Of a DNA stretch of 64,000 nt, positions 48,567-58,947 are shown one piece after another. Source of the stretch: Brassica napus (lineage: Eukaryota; Streptophyta; Magnoliopsida; Brassicales; Brassicaceae); assembly GCF_020379485.1 (NCBI RefSeq), contig NC_063448.1:5045726-5109725 (forward strand), given 5' to 3'. Both the position numbers and the translations under genes were made by a program. How positions within the stretch are numbered: position 1 is the first letter of the stretch; each line of letters begins with the position of its first letter. The notes under the pieces were generated by a model, which ran no database searches, was not told the origin of the DNA, and worked only from the letters and a program-made list of their open reading frames with translations.

Positions 48567-49184
48567 ATGGCAAGGGTTCGAAAGCTGACGATAAGCCAGA
48601 GCGAGAGGTACCTTGGGAGCAGCTACAGTTTCGGTGGCAGTAACGGAAACTCCGTCACCGACGAATCAGAGCTCACCGAAGAGGACGTCTGGTCACACGC
48701 CGTTGATCACAGCCCCGAGGATACGCCCGAATCGTTTGGCGCGTGGAGTTCACACGATGCGGTGATGAGGAACGGGCGCGTGTGTGGTGGTCTGTCGCTG
48801 GCGTTCGAGGACATGTCATCGTCGCCGACGATCGTGCATCAGATACGCGGCGTAGGAGAAGTTGGCGGTGGAGAAGTAGGAGGAGGCGGAGGAGGAGGAC
48901 AAGGACAGCGGCAGCTAGCGTCGTCGGCTCCGGTGAACGTGCCGGACTGGAGTAAAATATACCGAGTCAACTCGGTTGAGTCGATACACGAGTCGGAGGA
49001 AGAGGAGGATGAAGAATCCGGGATGATGCCGCCGCACGAGTACCTAGCTAAGAGTCAAAAGCGGCGGAGCAGGAAATCTGGCGGCGGCGCGTCGGTGTTC
49101 GAAGGAGTTGGAAAGACTCTTAAAGGACGAGAACTGAGGCGCGTTCGAGACGCGATTTGGAGCCAAACAGGGTTCTACGGCTAA
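48567..49184 (+). CDS. S40 / DUF584 senescence-regulator family protein
   Basis: An intronless ORF of 205 residues from the ATG at 48567 (MARVRKLTISQSERYLG). Family hallmarks are an N-terminal Ser-rich segment, the acidic DVW motif (ELTEEDVWSHAVD), the central VNVPDWSKIYRVNS, an acidic stretch (ESEEEEDEES), the PPHEYLAKSQKRR block, and the C-terminal FEGVGKTLKGRELRRVRDAIWSQTGF. A glycine run (about residues 100-112) is a low-complexity insertion. S40 proteins are small, mostly nuclear plant proteins linked to leaf senescence and stress, with unknown biochemistry. The position between the BLT-like gene and the PPR gene fits Arabidopsis At1g11700. The high GC of the ORF contrasts with its AT-rich surroundings. 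Confidence 0.92.
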   Translation: MARVRKLTISQSERYLGSSYSFGGSNGNSVTDESELTEEDVWSHAVDHSPEDTPESFGAWSSHDAVMRNGRVCGGLSLAFEDMSSSPTIVHQIRGVGEVGGGEVGGGGGGGQGQRQLASSAPVNVPDWSKIYRVNSVESIHESEEEEDEESGMMPPHEYLAKSQKRRSRKSGGGASVFEGVGKTLKGRELRRVRDAIWSQTGFYG

Positions 49185-51306
49185 TTAAGTAGCAATATAT
49201 AATTAAAAACATTTAAAATTTTCAGCTGAAAAGGTTTGAAAAAGTTGCTTATTATTGTGTAGAATTAGTTTTGAAACTTTCTTGAATCCCAAGCGCGAGA
49301 TGTATAAGACTTATTTGGCTTCCCATGCATAATGTTTTTCTTCCTATTTTTCTTAACTAATTGTTTGATAATCCTCAAGAACCTCGATCATGTGCGATGC
49401 TGCGTAAAATTTTATTTCATGCAAATGCAATATCATTAAAAGTTACCAAAGAACTCTTGATCCAAGGCAGACGATAGGTTACAAAGGTTGAGTGATAATT
49501 TCCTGAGAGAGACTTGATTGACTTTTTTCTTTCGAGCTCGAATCTATGATTGTAACAGAATGGCTTCAACTTTTATGAATATTACATAAATTAGTTCTGG
49601 ACCAAGAAATATCATCATGACATGAACCTCGGAAACTTTAAATTAGCAGAAAAAGCAAATATAAAATTTTATTCAGAACCGCAAATTAGTTATACAGTTT
49701 TTTTTACCTTTTTTTTGGTAAAAAATAGTTATACAATTTTGTCCCTCGTAGTATTCATTTTTAGCTAAATATGATTAACATATTAATAATGATAAACCCA
49801 ATTCATATGTCATGTTCTACGTAACAAGGATATTAATGATTGAGCTGAGAGCACTGGTATTATTTATGATAGTAAAAGATTAGTTTATCAAATAGTATTA
49901 GATCTGGTTATTAATTAAGTGATAATTTGACATGATATGAAAGGCAGGTTTGTATATAATTAATGAGAACAGATGTGTCCTCGCAACATTATTGTGTCCA
50001 CAGGTAAACTGTCCAAAGAATCCACTTCAAAGTGGGCACTCACGAGTAGGAAAAGACACTATTTTCAATTAAATTTTCCCAACAAAAATCATGATGGTTG
50101 ATCAAATGGCATCTTGTTATAAGTAAATATATAATAGACACTTCACCAAAAGTTATAACATAGAAGAGAGACTAAACAGATAACTACTTATGAGTTCTGA
50201 CTGTATAACTATGGATGCATGGAAGAAAAATACCTAAATGGACTGATCTAGTGGTCGATGAAGCATCACATGATAACCAGTCACTGCCAAATGATTTATG
50301 TTTTGATCTATATACCAATCTCAAATACACACGTATGATATGTATATATATATATATATATGTTTATGTATGTACTCATGTATGTTATATAGACATGATG
50401 AGGATATGGAGGGGGTAGGGTATGGATTGGGGTCAAAAGAAAGTGACACAAGTTAAGAGTCTTGTGATAAAGCATAATAGAAGGGAAATTTGTCAAAAAA
50501 TTGTTTTCGATCCCTTTGTCAGTTATAATGCCTTTGCCTTTTTCAAGAAAGGACCTTTGAGAGTGAATATATGATCGAGAAGTCTATATTGTGGTCATGC
50601 CCTTCATATGTGTGGGCTCAACACATCTCTTTCCATTCTTATCTTGCTCAAACCCTCTCTTCACCGTTCATCACTCTCTCAATAATTTGATTCCTATATT
50701 CTTAGAAGTAGTACATTGAAATCCAACAACATTGATTATTATAGAAAAAAATTCAAGAATGCTATAAGTTCTAGATGTCAATATTTCGTAGACAAAGTCA
50801 TATCTTCTGATTGTCTTCATATGATTTTTTTTTTGCAATAAATGATAAATGAAATCATGTACTTCTAGTATCCAGTTTGTGCTGGTTGTGGTTTATGGAA
50901 TTAGTTAACATTTTTCAAATACATATTTAATCAATGAGCTCGTGTTACATTACATCTGAATTTTTATAATTAGACAATAAGATGTTTTCAGATTACTCTG
51001 AACTTTGATGCCAAATATAAAATACCCCGATTAGAAAACAGATACGGAAGAAAGGTGAAGTGAAGCAAGTGTGCAGCTATGTCTAGTGATTTCACTGTGC
51101 CCAATGGGTCATGAATAAATAAATGATATCAGCTGATTATATATGGTAGAGCGAGTGGGAAAAATACTACATTGATGTCATGGGGGCCCAAATTGGACAG
51201 AGACCCAACTTCTTAAAACTATACCAAACACAAAAAGAAAAGTATATTCTTCGTTTATATTCTATGGTCTATACGTCTACTATGGGGGAACATTTGTTTA
51301 GCCATG
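49185..51306. other. Intergenic region
   Basis: No gene recognised. The 3' UTR of the S40 gene occupies the first few hundred bases. There is a short TA/TG microsatellite at about 50342-50385. The ORFs at 50215 and 51180 have no domains. Confidence 0.4.
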
Positions 51307-51487
51307 TTAGAGCATCATTATCACCGTATTTAAGGGCGTATCTTATGGTATTTTGTGATTAAAAATAAATGGAAAACACATAATTAAGGTGAAACCGTGT
51401 CTTAATATGGGGACGGAAGAGGCATATGTTCGTGGACACGTGTCGGCGTGTGTGAGCCCAGAGGAGCGGTTTCTTCCTTCGGCGTCG

Positions 51488-51492
<5 letters not shown>

Positions 51493-51540
<48 letters not shown>
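51493..51540 (+). repeat. (CT)n microsatellite
   Basis: A tract of about 48 bases of almost pure CT repeats, interrupted once by 'ttt'. It lies in the leader of the PIF/Harbinger element. Confidence 0.9.
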
Positions 51541-51541
<1 letters not shown>

Positions 51542-52720
51542 AATTTCTCTGCATGCGATAGAAAAGGCGACTATGTCCTTCTCGGTGGCTCCTTGACGAA
51601 ACAGCTCCGGCTGTCTCCGCTTCTGTCGTCGACGATGGAAAACGGTGTTTCTGTCCCTCGCAGTGGTTCTCCTCGACGTCGACGGTTCTATATCTCTGTT
51701 TCGCTCCGCGAATCGAAAGGTAAAGTTGTTCTTGTGGTGTTCAATCATGCACGTCTTTGATTAGGCTTCTTCTTGCTCTGATCGAATGTTTGATATGGTT
51801 TAGTGGGTTAGATTCTGTCTCTCGGTGGCTCTCTACGGCAGCGACGATCGCTCTCTGCGGTGGGTCGGTTCGAATCAAAAGGTAAACCTTCTGAATCGCC
51901 TTCTTGAATCAAGCATATCTTAGATTGCAGTTCTTCTGTTAGGAGATTGATTTTATAGTTGTGTTCGATACTGTCTGTGGATTGATTTGTTTGTTGTGTT
52001 GGATCGATTGACATTTTGTTGCTACTTTATTAATATTGATTTAGTTTGTGGATGTTGATTCAATTTTTTGTTTCTGTCTTTGTGTTCTGGGATGGATGGA
52101 TCACATACGCTTTGATTTGTTCTGTGGAATGAGACACGAGGAAGGTTCTTCGAACAAAGGACACCAATTACAATACAGGTTGGTGTTACCATTCTGTGAT
52201 GTTTTGAGTGTGTTTATGTGATGAATTGAGTTAGGTTTTGTGATGAGTTGGTTATGTATCTTGTGTGATTAATGGTAAGCTAGGAATTGTGTGATGAATT
52301 TAGTTAGCTTCTTCTGTGATGATTTGAGTTGGTTCTGTGATATTGTCTGAAACGAATTGGTTGTTTTTAGTTTTCAATTGCTTTAGTTTTGAATTGAATT
52401 GGTTATGTTCTCTTGTCTGAAACGAATTACTTTAGTTTGGAATTGAATTTAGTGTTGGTTGAGTGTTGGTTGTTGGTAATTAATAGAAGCGATGTTCTAG
52501 TTGATGCTTTTGAAATAGAAAAGTTGAATGCGTTGGTTGAATGTGTTGAATGCACAATCTCTTTTCTCCCTCTTTTTTGCATAAATTTGAATCTATGTAT
52601 TTCTCTTCCACATACGAAACTTGAATGCACAATCACTCTCCTTCTCCTCTGTCTTCTCTTTCTCCGCTTTCTCCTCTTTCTCCTCTTTCTTCTCTCTCTC
52701 CTCTCTCTTTCACTTCGCAA

Positions 52721-53580
52721 ATGGATTTCAATCCGTTTGAGGACTCTTCTAACTTTGTTGAACTATTAAATAGTTAACAAAAAGTTGTATTCGGTAACTT
52801 ATCAGATACCGTTTCCCTCTCATCATCGGAAGTTCCTAAAAAAGGTGGCAATCCTCGTCCAGAGCGTAAGGAACGAAGGACCTGGACGCCAACAGATGAC
52901 ATAGTGCTAATCAGCTCATGGCTTAACACTAGCAAAGACTCCGTTGTTGGCAATGAGTAAAAGTAACTCGCCTTCTGGGAGCGAGTTGCAACATACTTGT
53001 CCTGTAGTCCTAAGCTTGCAGGCTGTGAAAGACGAGAGGGATCTACGTGCAAGCAACGTTGGCACAAGCTAAATGATCTAGTTTGCAAGTTTTTTGGTGC
53101 TTATGAAGCAGCTACCAGGAAGAAAAGTAGTGGTATGAACGAGAATGATGTTCTAAAATTAGTCCACGATATCTTCTTCTCCAACCATAAGAAGAGGTTC
53201 ACACTTGAACATGCTTGGCATGAGCTTCGCCACGACCAGAAGTGGTGTTAATCTTCTACAGCTAAAAATGAAAGCAGCAAAGGAGAAAGTGTGGGGATGG
53301 TTCACATTCTGCAAGCTCGCAAGTAAATGAAAACGATGAGGGAAAGAATCGTCCCATAGGTGTTAAGGCAGCAAAGGCCCGTGGAAAGAGGCCGGTGGTT
53401 GAGGGGAAGGAGCTGTCTGATTTCCAGTCTATGTGGAGCCTTAAGAAGGTGGATTTGCAACTGAAGGAAAGGCTTTCCAAGATGAGGATACTTGAGAGTC
53501 TTGTTGCAAAGCAAGCACCGTTAGTTGATTATGATGAAGCTTTGAAGAAGAAACTCATAGCTGAGTTGATTCCTAGTTAG
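52721..53580 (+). pseudogene. PIF/Harbinger ORF1 (Myb-like) with stops
   Basis: It starts MDFNPFEDSSNFVELLNS, then a TAG. It continues ERRTWTPTDDIVLISSWLNTSKD, with further stops after VVGNE, then FWERVATYLSC, CKQRWHKLNDLVCKFFGAYEAATR and FTLEHAWHELRHDQKWC, then a stop. It ends with a Lys-rich tail and LIAELIPS at 53580. Intact homologues are about 300-residue Myb/trihelix-like proteins that help import or position the transposase. Several lesions make it inactive. It is full length and in the same family as the truncated ORF1 at 41163-41524. Confidence 0.85.
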
Positions 53581-54368
53581 TTTAAGTGTAAATCTCAGAC
53601 AAGTTCTTGTTCTGTTTATGTTTCATGTTATGAATTGTTTCATCTTTAATTTTCATGTTAAGTCTCGGTATGTTTCATCTTCATGTTGGTTTCCCTGTTT
53701 CATCGTATGTATAATGTTCTCTAGTTTTAATATAAACGCTTGTCTTAATATAATGTTCTCTGCTCTTGTTCTTAAAACTGTGTTTATATTAATGTTCAGG
53801 TCAATTTTATTTAAAATGGTCTTGTTCTTCTTCATTGCAGGAGCACTGGTCGATGACAGAAAAGAGAAGGATCACGGACTTGTTGTTTGAAGTGGTGTAG
53901 TGTTAGAAGAGACAAGTATAGAGAAGATCAGAAACGTTTGAAGGATCACGGACTTGTTGTTTGAAGTGGTGTAGTGTCACGGACTTGTTGTTTGCAGTCA
54001 CGGACTTTGTGTCTTGTACTCTTGTAGAGTCTCGATTTTGTGTCAAGTCGTCTAGTGTTAAGACTTGTGTCTTGTAATGTCACTCTTGTAATGTCTTGTG
54101 ACTCGTTTCTATATATTGCACTTGTGTCTTGTAGTGTCTTGTAACTCATTTATAAACTCTCAACACTCACATATCTCTCGACTTGTAACTCATTTATAAA
54201 CTCTCAACACTCTCTATATTCTCTCTTTTATCATTTATAAACCGAGAAGAACACTTAAACAAACTCTCAAGTCTCCCTATAGTCTCTCTTTTTATTCTTA
54301 AACAAACTCTCAAGTCTCTCTATATAAATTCTTTTTCACAAGTTTCTCTATATTTTTTTTTCACCCCT
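53581..54368. other. Spacer between ORF1 and transposase of the Harbinger element
   Basis: Non-coding sequence with imperfect repeats of 'cacggacttgttgtttgaagtggtgtagtgt' type at 53873-54000 and of 'ctctcaacactc/ctctcaagtctc' type at 54155-54320. It presumably contains the ORF1 3' end and the transposase promoter. Confidence 0.5.
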
Positions 54369-55673
54369 ATGGCTTCTTCTTCTCAAAACACTTTACACGA
54401 GGAGTTTGATGATGCATTTGAAGAGCTCTTTGATCAACAATTTGATCAATATTTTGATAAAGCGTTTGAGAAGTTTACTATTAAAGGAGACCAAGAAGAA
54501 CGAAGAAAAAAAAAAAACGAGCAAATATCGAAAGAAATCGTGAAGAAAGGCATATTTGTTTATGGAATATTATTTCAGTGATACTCCAACATATCCTGAT
54601 AATTTATTCAGACGCCATTTTAGAATGAACAAGCCATTGTTCATGCACATTGTTAATCGACTCTCCAACGAAGTTGAATATTTTCGGGAAACGAAAGATG
54701 CTATCGGAAGGATTAGTCTCTCTCCCCTTCAAAAGTGTACCGCAGCCATTCGTGTCTTGGCGTATGGTTCCGCAGCTGATACGGTCAACGAATACCTCCG
54801 GCTTGGTGAAACAACAACTCGGTTATGTGTGGAAAATTTTTGTGGAAGAGATAATATATTTGTTCGGCGATGAGTACTTACGAAGACCAACACCGGCTGA
54901 TCTTCAACGTCTACTTGATGTTGGAGAGTATTGTGGATATCCTGGGATGATAGGCATCATCGATTGTATGCATTGGGAGTGGAAGAATTGTCCCACCGCT
55001 TGGAAAGAGCAATATTCTCGTGGTTCGGGTAAACCAACAATCGTTTTAGAGGCGGTTGCTTCGTATGATCTTTGGATATGACATGCGTTTTTTGGACCTC
55101 CAGGTACCTTAAATGATATCAATTTTCTTGATCGCTCACCTGTTTTTGATGATATAATAAAAGGTCAAGCTCCAAATGTCACTTTCACCGTCAATGGAAG
55201 AGAGTATCATATGGCTTACTATCTTACCGATGGTATTTATCCGAAACAGACAACTTTTATCCAATCTATTCCTATATCACAAGGTCCGCAAGCAGTTTTA
55301 TTTGCTCAACGTCAAGAAGCTGTCCGAAAAGATGTCGAGCGTGCTTTTGGAGTCTTGCAAGCTTGCTTTGCCATTGTTAAAAATCCAGCGTTGTTTTGGG
55401 ATAAAGCCAAAATTGGAAAGATAATGAGAGCATGTATCATACTCCATAATATGATAGTACAAGACGAACGAGAATGTTTTAGAGTTCCAACAAGGAGAAG
55501 ACCACGGAAGTTCACATGTCAACCTCACGTATTCTACATATATCTCTTCAAATATCGCAAATATGATGGGTGTTCGAACAAAGATTCGTGATAGACAAAT
55601 ACATCAACAACTGAAAGATGATTTTGTTCAACATATTTGGCGTATATTTGGACGTGACGAAGACAACATCTGA
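54369..55673 (+). pseudogene. PIF/Harbinger transposase (DDE_Tnp_4), frameshifted
   Basis: It begins MASSSQNTLHEEFDDAFEEL, shifts frame in the A-run near 54510, and continues YFSDTPTYPDNLFRRHFRMNK. It shifts again near 54835 (VENF/VEEIIYLFGDEYLR). The catalytic core is visible: IDCMHWEWKNCP with the first Asp, then a TGA in place of Trp at about 55079. After that come FFGPPGTLNDINFLDRSP (second Asp) and KDVERAFGVLQACFAI (Glu). It ends FGRDEDNI at 55673 after another frameshift. An intact enzyme would cut and paste PIF/Harbinger ends at TWA targets. This copy cannot be made as one protein. Confidence 0.9.
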
Positions 55674-56266
55674 TCTCCCATGCTTCTTTCAAATAATTAT
55701 CGTTTATTGTAATAATCTTTGTTCTCATGTTTTTATTTAAAAGTTTTTGTTTAAAATGTTATCTTTTATTATGTTTTATGTAATATAAAATTTTTAATTT
55801 TAATAAAATATTTAATTTTATTTTATTTTTAAGAAGCTCAAAATAAGAGATTTGCAATGGAGACATACAAATATACAGTTTCTTAATCAAGTCGCTTAAT
55901 CAATTTTATTGATTAAATACAATTAAAAAAAAATAAGATACCCATTATGGGATCGAGGGATAATGGTGTTCTTATAATCTTTTTTACAATTATCTTTTCA
56001 CGTGATAATAAAAATGTAATAGAAAACTTTTTGTGTTTGTAATACTTCTAGGCCATTAGGTCACTAAACTCTATTTGTGTTTTTTTACAAGGATTCTAAG
56101 AATCTTATGAGTATATTTGTAAAACTGATATAAATAAATCTAGAGAGAATTTATGTCAAATAACAAAATTTACTAGAAATTATAAAAACTAAATATTTTG
56201 AATAACAAATGATTCACCAGTACCAGTTTCGGTTATTCATAAACCGGTGTTATCAAAGTCGTCGGG

Positions 56267-56273
56267 TATATAA
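56267..56273 (+). promoter_or_regulatory. Probable TATA box of the mitochondrial PPR gene
   Basis: TATATAA within gtcgggTATATAAgctcgg, 166 bp upstream of the ATG and followed by a CT-rich leader. Position and sequence are typical. Confidence 0.5.
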
Positions 56274-56432
56274 GCTCGGACCGTTTTCTCGTTGAAGTCC
56301 TAACCTCTCTCTCTTCCACAGAAGCTCACACCGGCACCGCCGTCGCCGCCACCGGCGTCACTCATCAGCGCCCCAATTTTTCCCTCTTCGCGCCTTTCGA
56401 TTGAGTATCGTTATCTGACTCTCCGTTACTGT

Positions 56433-58382
56433 ATGTTCGCTCAAGTTCTCTTCAGACGAACTCGATTCCTGGTAGTACGCTCCTTCCACGTCGCCGCTAA
56501 GAAGTTCTCGAACCCTCCCGACCCAGAAGACATTCTCTTCAGTTCCCTCTGTTTGAACCTAAGGCAAAGAAGATGGAACGCTCTTCACCAACTCTCCCCA
56601 GCTCTCACAAACCCCTTGGTAAGCAGAGTCCTTCTCCAGTTCCGAACCTCCCCGAAGCTAGCTCTCGAGTTCCACAACTGGTTCCTGGGGAACAACACCG
56701 TGTCCGAGACTTGTTTCGAAGCATCTTGCGTGATGGTTCACTTGCTGGTTGAGTCCAGAAGGTTCGACGATGCTTTGTCAGTAATGGCGAGTCTTATGTC
56801 AAAGTTGAGTCCTTTAGATGTTTTGTCTGGTTTGATTCGAAGCTACGAACCTTGTGGTTCGAGTCCCGACGTGTTTGACTCTTTGGTCAGAGCTTGTACG
56901 CAGAACGGCGACGCTGAGGGAGCTTGTGAAGTGATCGAGCAGGTCAGAGCAGAGGGGTTTAGCGTCTCTGTCCACGCGTTGAACAACTTCATGGGATGTT
57001 TAATTAATCTGAACGAGATCGATTGGTTCTGGAGCGTTTACAAGGAGATGGATGGTTTGGGATACGTTGAGAATGTCAACACTTTTAACCTCGTTATATA
57101 CTCGTTTTGTAAAGAGTGTAAGTTGCTCGAAGCGTTGTCAGTGTTCTACAGGATGTTGAAACGTGGGGTCTGGCCTAATGTCGTTAGCTTTAACATGATG
57201 ATTGATGGAGCTTGTAAGGTTGGAGATATGGAGTTCGCGTTGGAGCTCTTAGGGAAGATGAGAGTTATGTCTGGAGGGTTTGTCTCGCCTAATGATGTTA
57301 CGTATAATACAGTTGTCAACGGGTTTTGTAAGATTGGGAGGTTGGATTTGGCGGAGAGGATCCGTGGTGAGATGGTTAAGTCAGGTGTTGAGTGTAATGA
57401 GAGAACGTACGGAGCTTTGGTTGATGCGTACGGAAGATGTGGAAGCGCAGATGAGGCTTTGAGGCTGTGCGATGAGATGACGAGTAAAGGACTTGCGGCG
57501 AATACAGTTGTGTGTAACTCTCTTGTTTATTGGCTGTTTATGGAAGGTGACGTGGAAGGAGCTATGTTGGTGTTGAGTGATATGATCAGTAAAGAGGTGG
57601 AGGTAGACAGGTTTACTCACGCTATTGTCATCAGAGGTTTATGCAGAAACGGATACGTGGAGGAAGCTGTTAAGTTACAGAGAGGGATTAAACTTGAGGA
57701 AGATGTAGTTGGTTACAACACGCTAATGCACCATTTTGTAACGGAGAGGAAGATGGGATGTGTTGGTGATCAGATTCTAGGGAGTATGTTTGTTCGTGGT
57801 TTGAGCGTTGACGCGGTTTCGTTTGGTACTTTGATCGATGGATACTTAAAGGAAGGGAAGGTGGAGAAAGCTGTGGAGGTGTACGATGGTATGATCAAGA
57901 TGAAGAAGCTGCCTAATCTCGTGATATACAATTCAATTGTGAATGGATTAAGCAAGCGAGGGTTGAGCGGCGCGGCTGAAGCGGTGGTGAAGGCTATGGA
58001 GAGCAAGGACGCTGTGACTTACAACACGGTGTTGAACGAGTCTCTCAAAATCGGGAACGTGGAAGAAGCTGTGAGTGTCTTATCTGAAATGCAGAAGGAT
58101 GACGGTGAGAAGCTGGTTAGCTTGGTGACTTATAATATCTTGATCAATCATTTGTGCAAGTTTGGGTGTTGCGAGAAAGCTAAGGAGGTTTTGAAGGTTA
58201 TGGTTGAGAGAGGTGTTGTTCCTGATTCTATAACGTATGGAACTCTGATTACATCGTTTAGTAAGAATCGCTGCGGAGATGAAGTTGTTGAGGTACATGA
58301 TTACATGGTTCTTAATGGAGTTAGACCTCATGAACAGATTTACAAATCTGTTGTTAGTCCTCTTCTTGATGGAGAGCCATAG
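56433..58382 (+). CDS. P-class PPR protein, mitochondrial
   Basis: An intronless ORF of 649 residues. The N-terminus MFAQVLFRRTRFLVVRSFHVAAKKFSNPP is Arg-rich and lacks acidic residues, a typical mitochondrial presequence. From about residue 145 there are roughly fourteen tandem P-type PPR motifs of 35 residues, for example TFNLVIYSFCKECKLLEALS, TYNTVVNGFCKIGRLDLAE, TYGALVDAYGRCGSADEAL, TYNILINHLCKFGCCEKAK and TYGTLITSFSKNRCGDE. There is no DYW/E domain, so an RNA stabilising, splicing or translational role in mitochondria is likelier than editing. Length and position match Arabidopsis At1g11710 (657 residues from memory). The start is the first ATG of the frame, in a GC-rich leader after a good TATA box. 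Its RNA target cannot be read from the sequence. Confidence 0.93.
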   Translation: MFAQVLFRRTRFLVVRSFHVAAKKFSNPPDPEDILFSSLCLNLRQRRWNALHQLSPALTNPLVSRVLLQFRTSPKLALEFHNWFLGNNTVSETCFEASCVMVHLLVESRRFDDALSVMASLMSKLSPLDVLSGLIRSYEPCGSSPDVFDSLVRACTQNGDAEGACEVIEQVRAEGFSVSVHALNNFMGCLINLNEIDWFWSVYKEMDGLGYVENVNTFNLVIYSFCKECKLLEALSVFYRMLKRGVWPNVVSFNMMIDGACKVGDMEFALELLGKMRVMSGGFVSPNDVTYNTVVNGFCKIGRLDLAERIRGEMVKSGVECNERTYGALVDAYGRCGSADEALRLCDEMTSKGLAANTVVCNSLVYWLFMEGDVEGAMLVLSDMISKEVEVDRFTHAIVIRGLCRNGYVEEAVKLQRGIKLEEDVVGYNTLMHHFVTERKMGCVGDQILGSMFVRGLSVDAVSFGTLIDGYLKEGKVEKAVEVYDGMIKMKKLPNLVIYNSIVNGLSKRGLSGAAEAVVKAMESKDAVTYNTVLNESLKIGNVEEAVSVLSEMQKDDGEKLVSLVTYNILINHLCKFGCCEKAKEVLKVMVERGVVPDSITYGTLITSFSKNRCGDEVVEVHDYMVLNGVRPHEQIYKSVVSPLLDGEP

Positions 58383-58422
58383 TTCAAAGTGCCACAGAAT
58401 GGTTTGCATCTTGTTCGTACGC

Positions 58423-58446
58423 GTTGACGTCGACGTTGACGTCGAC
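58423..58446 (+). repeat. Perfect tandem 12-bp repeat GTTGACGTCGAC (two copies)
   Basis: Two adjacent copies of GTTGACGTCGAC form a GC-rich, partly palindromic block 41 bp after the PPR stop codon. Each copy contains a TGACGTC (CRE/as-1-like) core and a TTGAC W-box core. The function is unknown. It may be 3' UTR secondary structure or an SS3 upstream element. Confidence 0.7.
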
Positions 58447-58947
58447 TTGTAAATCGGAGGTATGTCTGACACGTGGCCAAGTTATATCTTTGTCACGAGC
58501 TATACAGAAAGAAAGAAAGAAGAACAAAACCACATTTCAGTAAACGACGTATGTTGTTGGAATCTTCTCAATGATAACTATTTAAGTTAAAAATGAATGG
58601 CTGCGACTACTATTGTTGTATAAATCTTCCGTTGTTATTTTGCTACATGTCATTATCTCTAAGCAATGATGTGTTTAAACGTTTTTAATTTTCATTTTTC
58701 ATGATAAAATAATAATACTAACCAACACATGGCTTAATGCTTATCTCTCTCTCTCTTTCTTAATAAATTATAATTTTCTGTGGAATAATATAGAGATGAG
58801 TTTCAGAGATTGAGGAATGGCGTGGTGAGGTAGTGGAGTGGATGCTTCAACAACAAACATTCTTATTCTCTTCTCAGCATAAATCTCCTACCTGAACAAG
58901 TGCACAGACACTTTCCTTGTCTTTTCTGGTGTTTGTTTGGGGCAGCC

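Larger units (their letters stand above)
51310..55971 (+). mobile_element. PIF/Harbinger element with ORF1 and transposase, decayed
   Basis: A 4662-bp element flanked by TTA duplications (51307-51309 and 55972-55974). The ends are inverted: GAGCATCATTATC at the left and GAACACCATTATC on the complementary strand at the right. It carries both genes expected of an autonomous PIF/Harbinger element, ORF1 then transposase, in the same orientation, but both have stops and frameshifts. The left leader contains a CT microsatellite and GC-rich transcribed-looking sequence. Confidence 0.88.

Noticed and set aside
52427..52720. Arg/Lys-rich minus-strand ORF (RRKRRKRRKRR...)
   Set aside because: Artefact of a CT-rich leader tract read in reverse inside the Harbinger element.
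56433..58382. Considered whether the two PPR genes and HSP70-16 form a functional cluster
   Set aside because: Plant nuclear genes in this order reflect ancestral synteny. They differ in strand, promoters and function, and nothing shows co-regulation.
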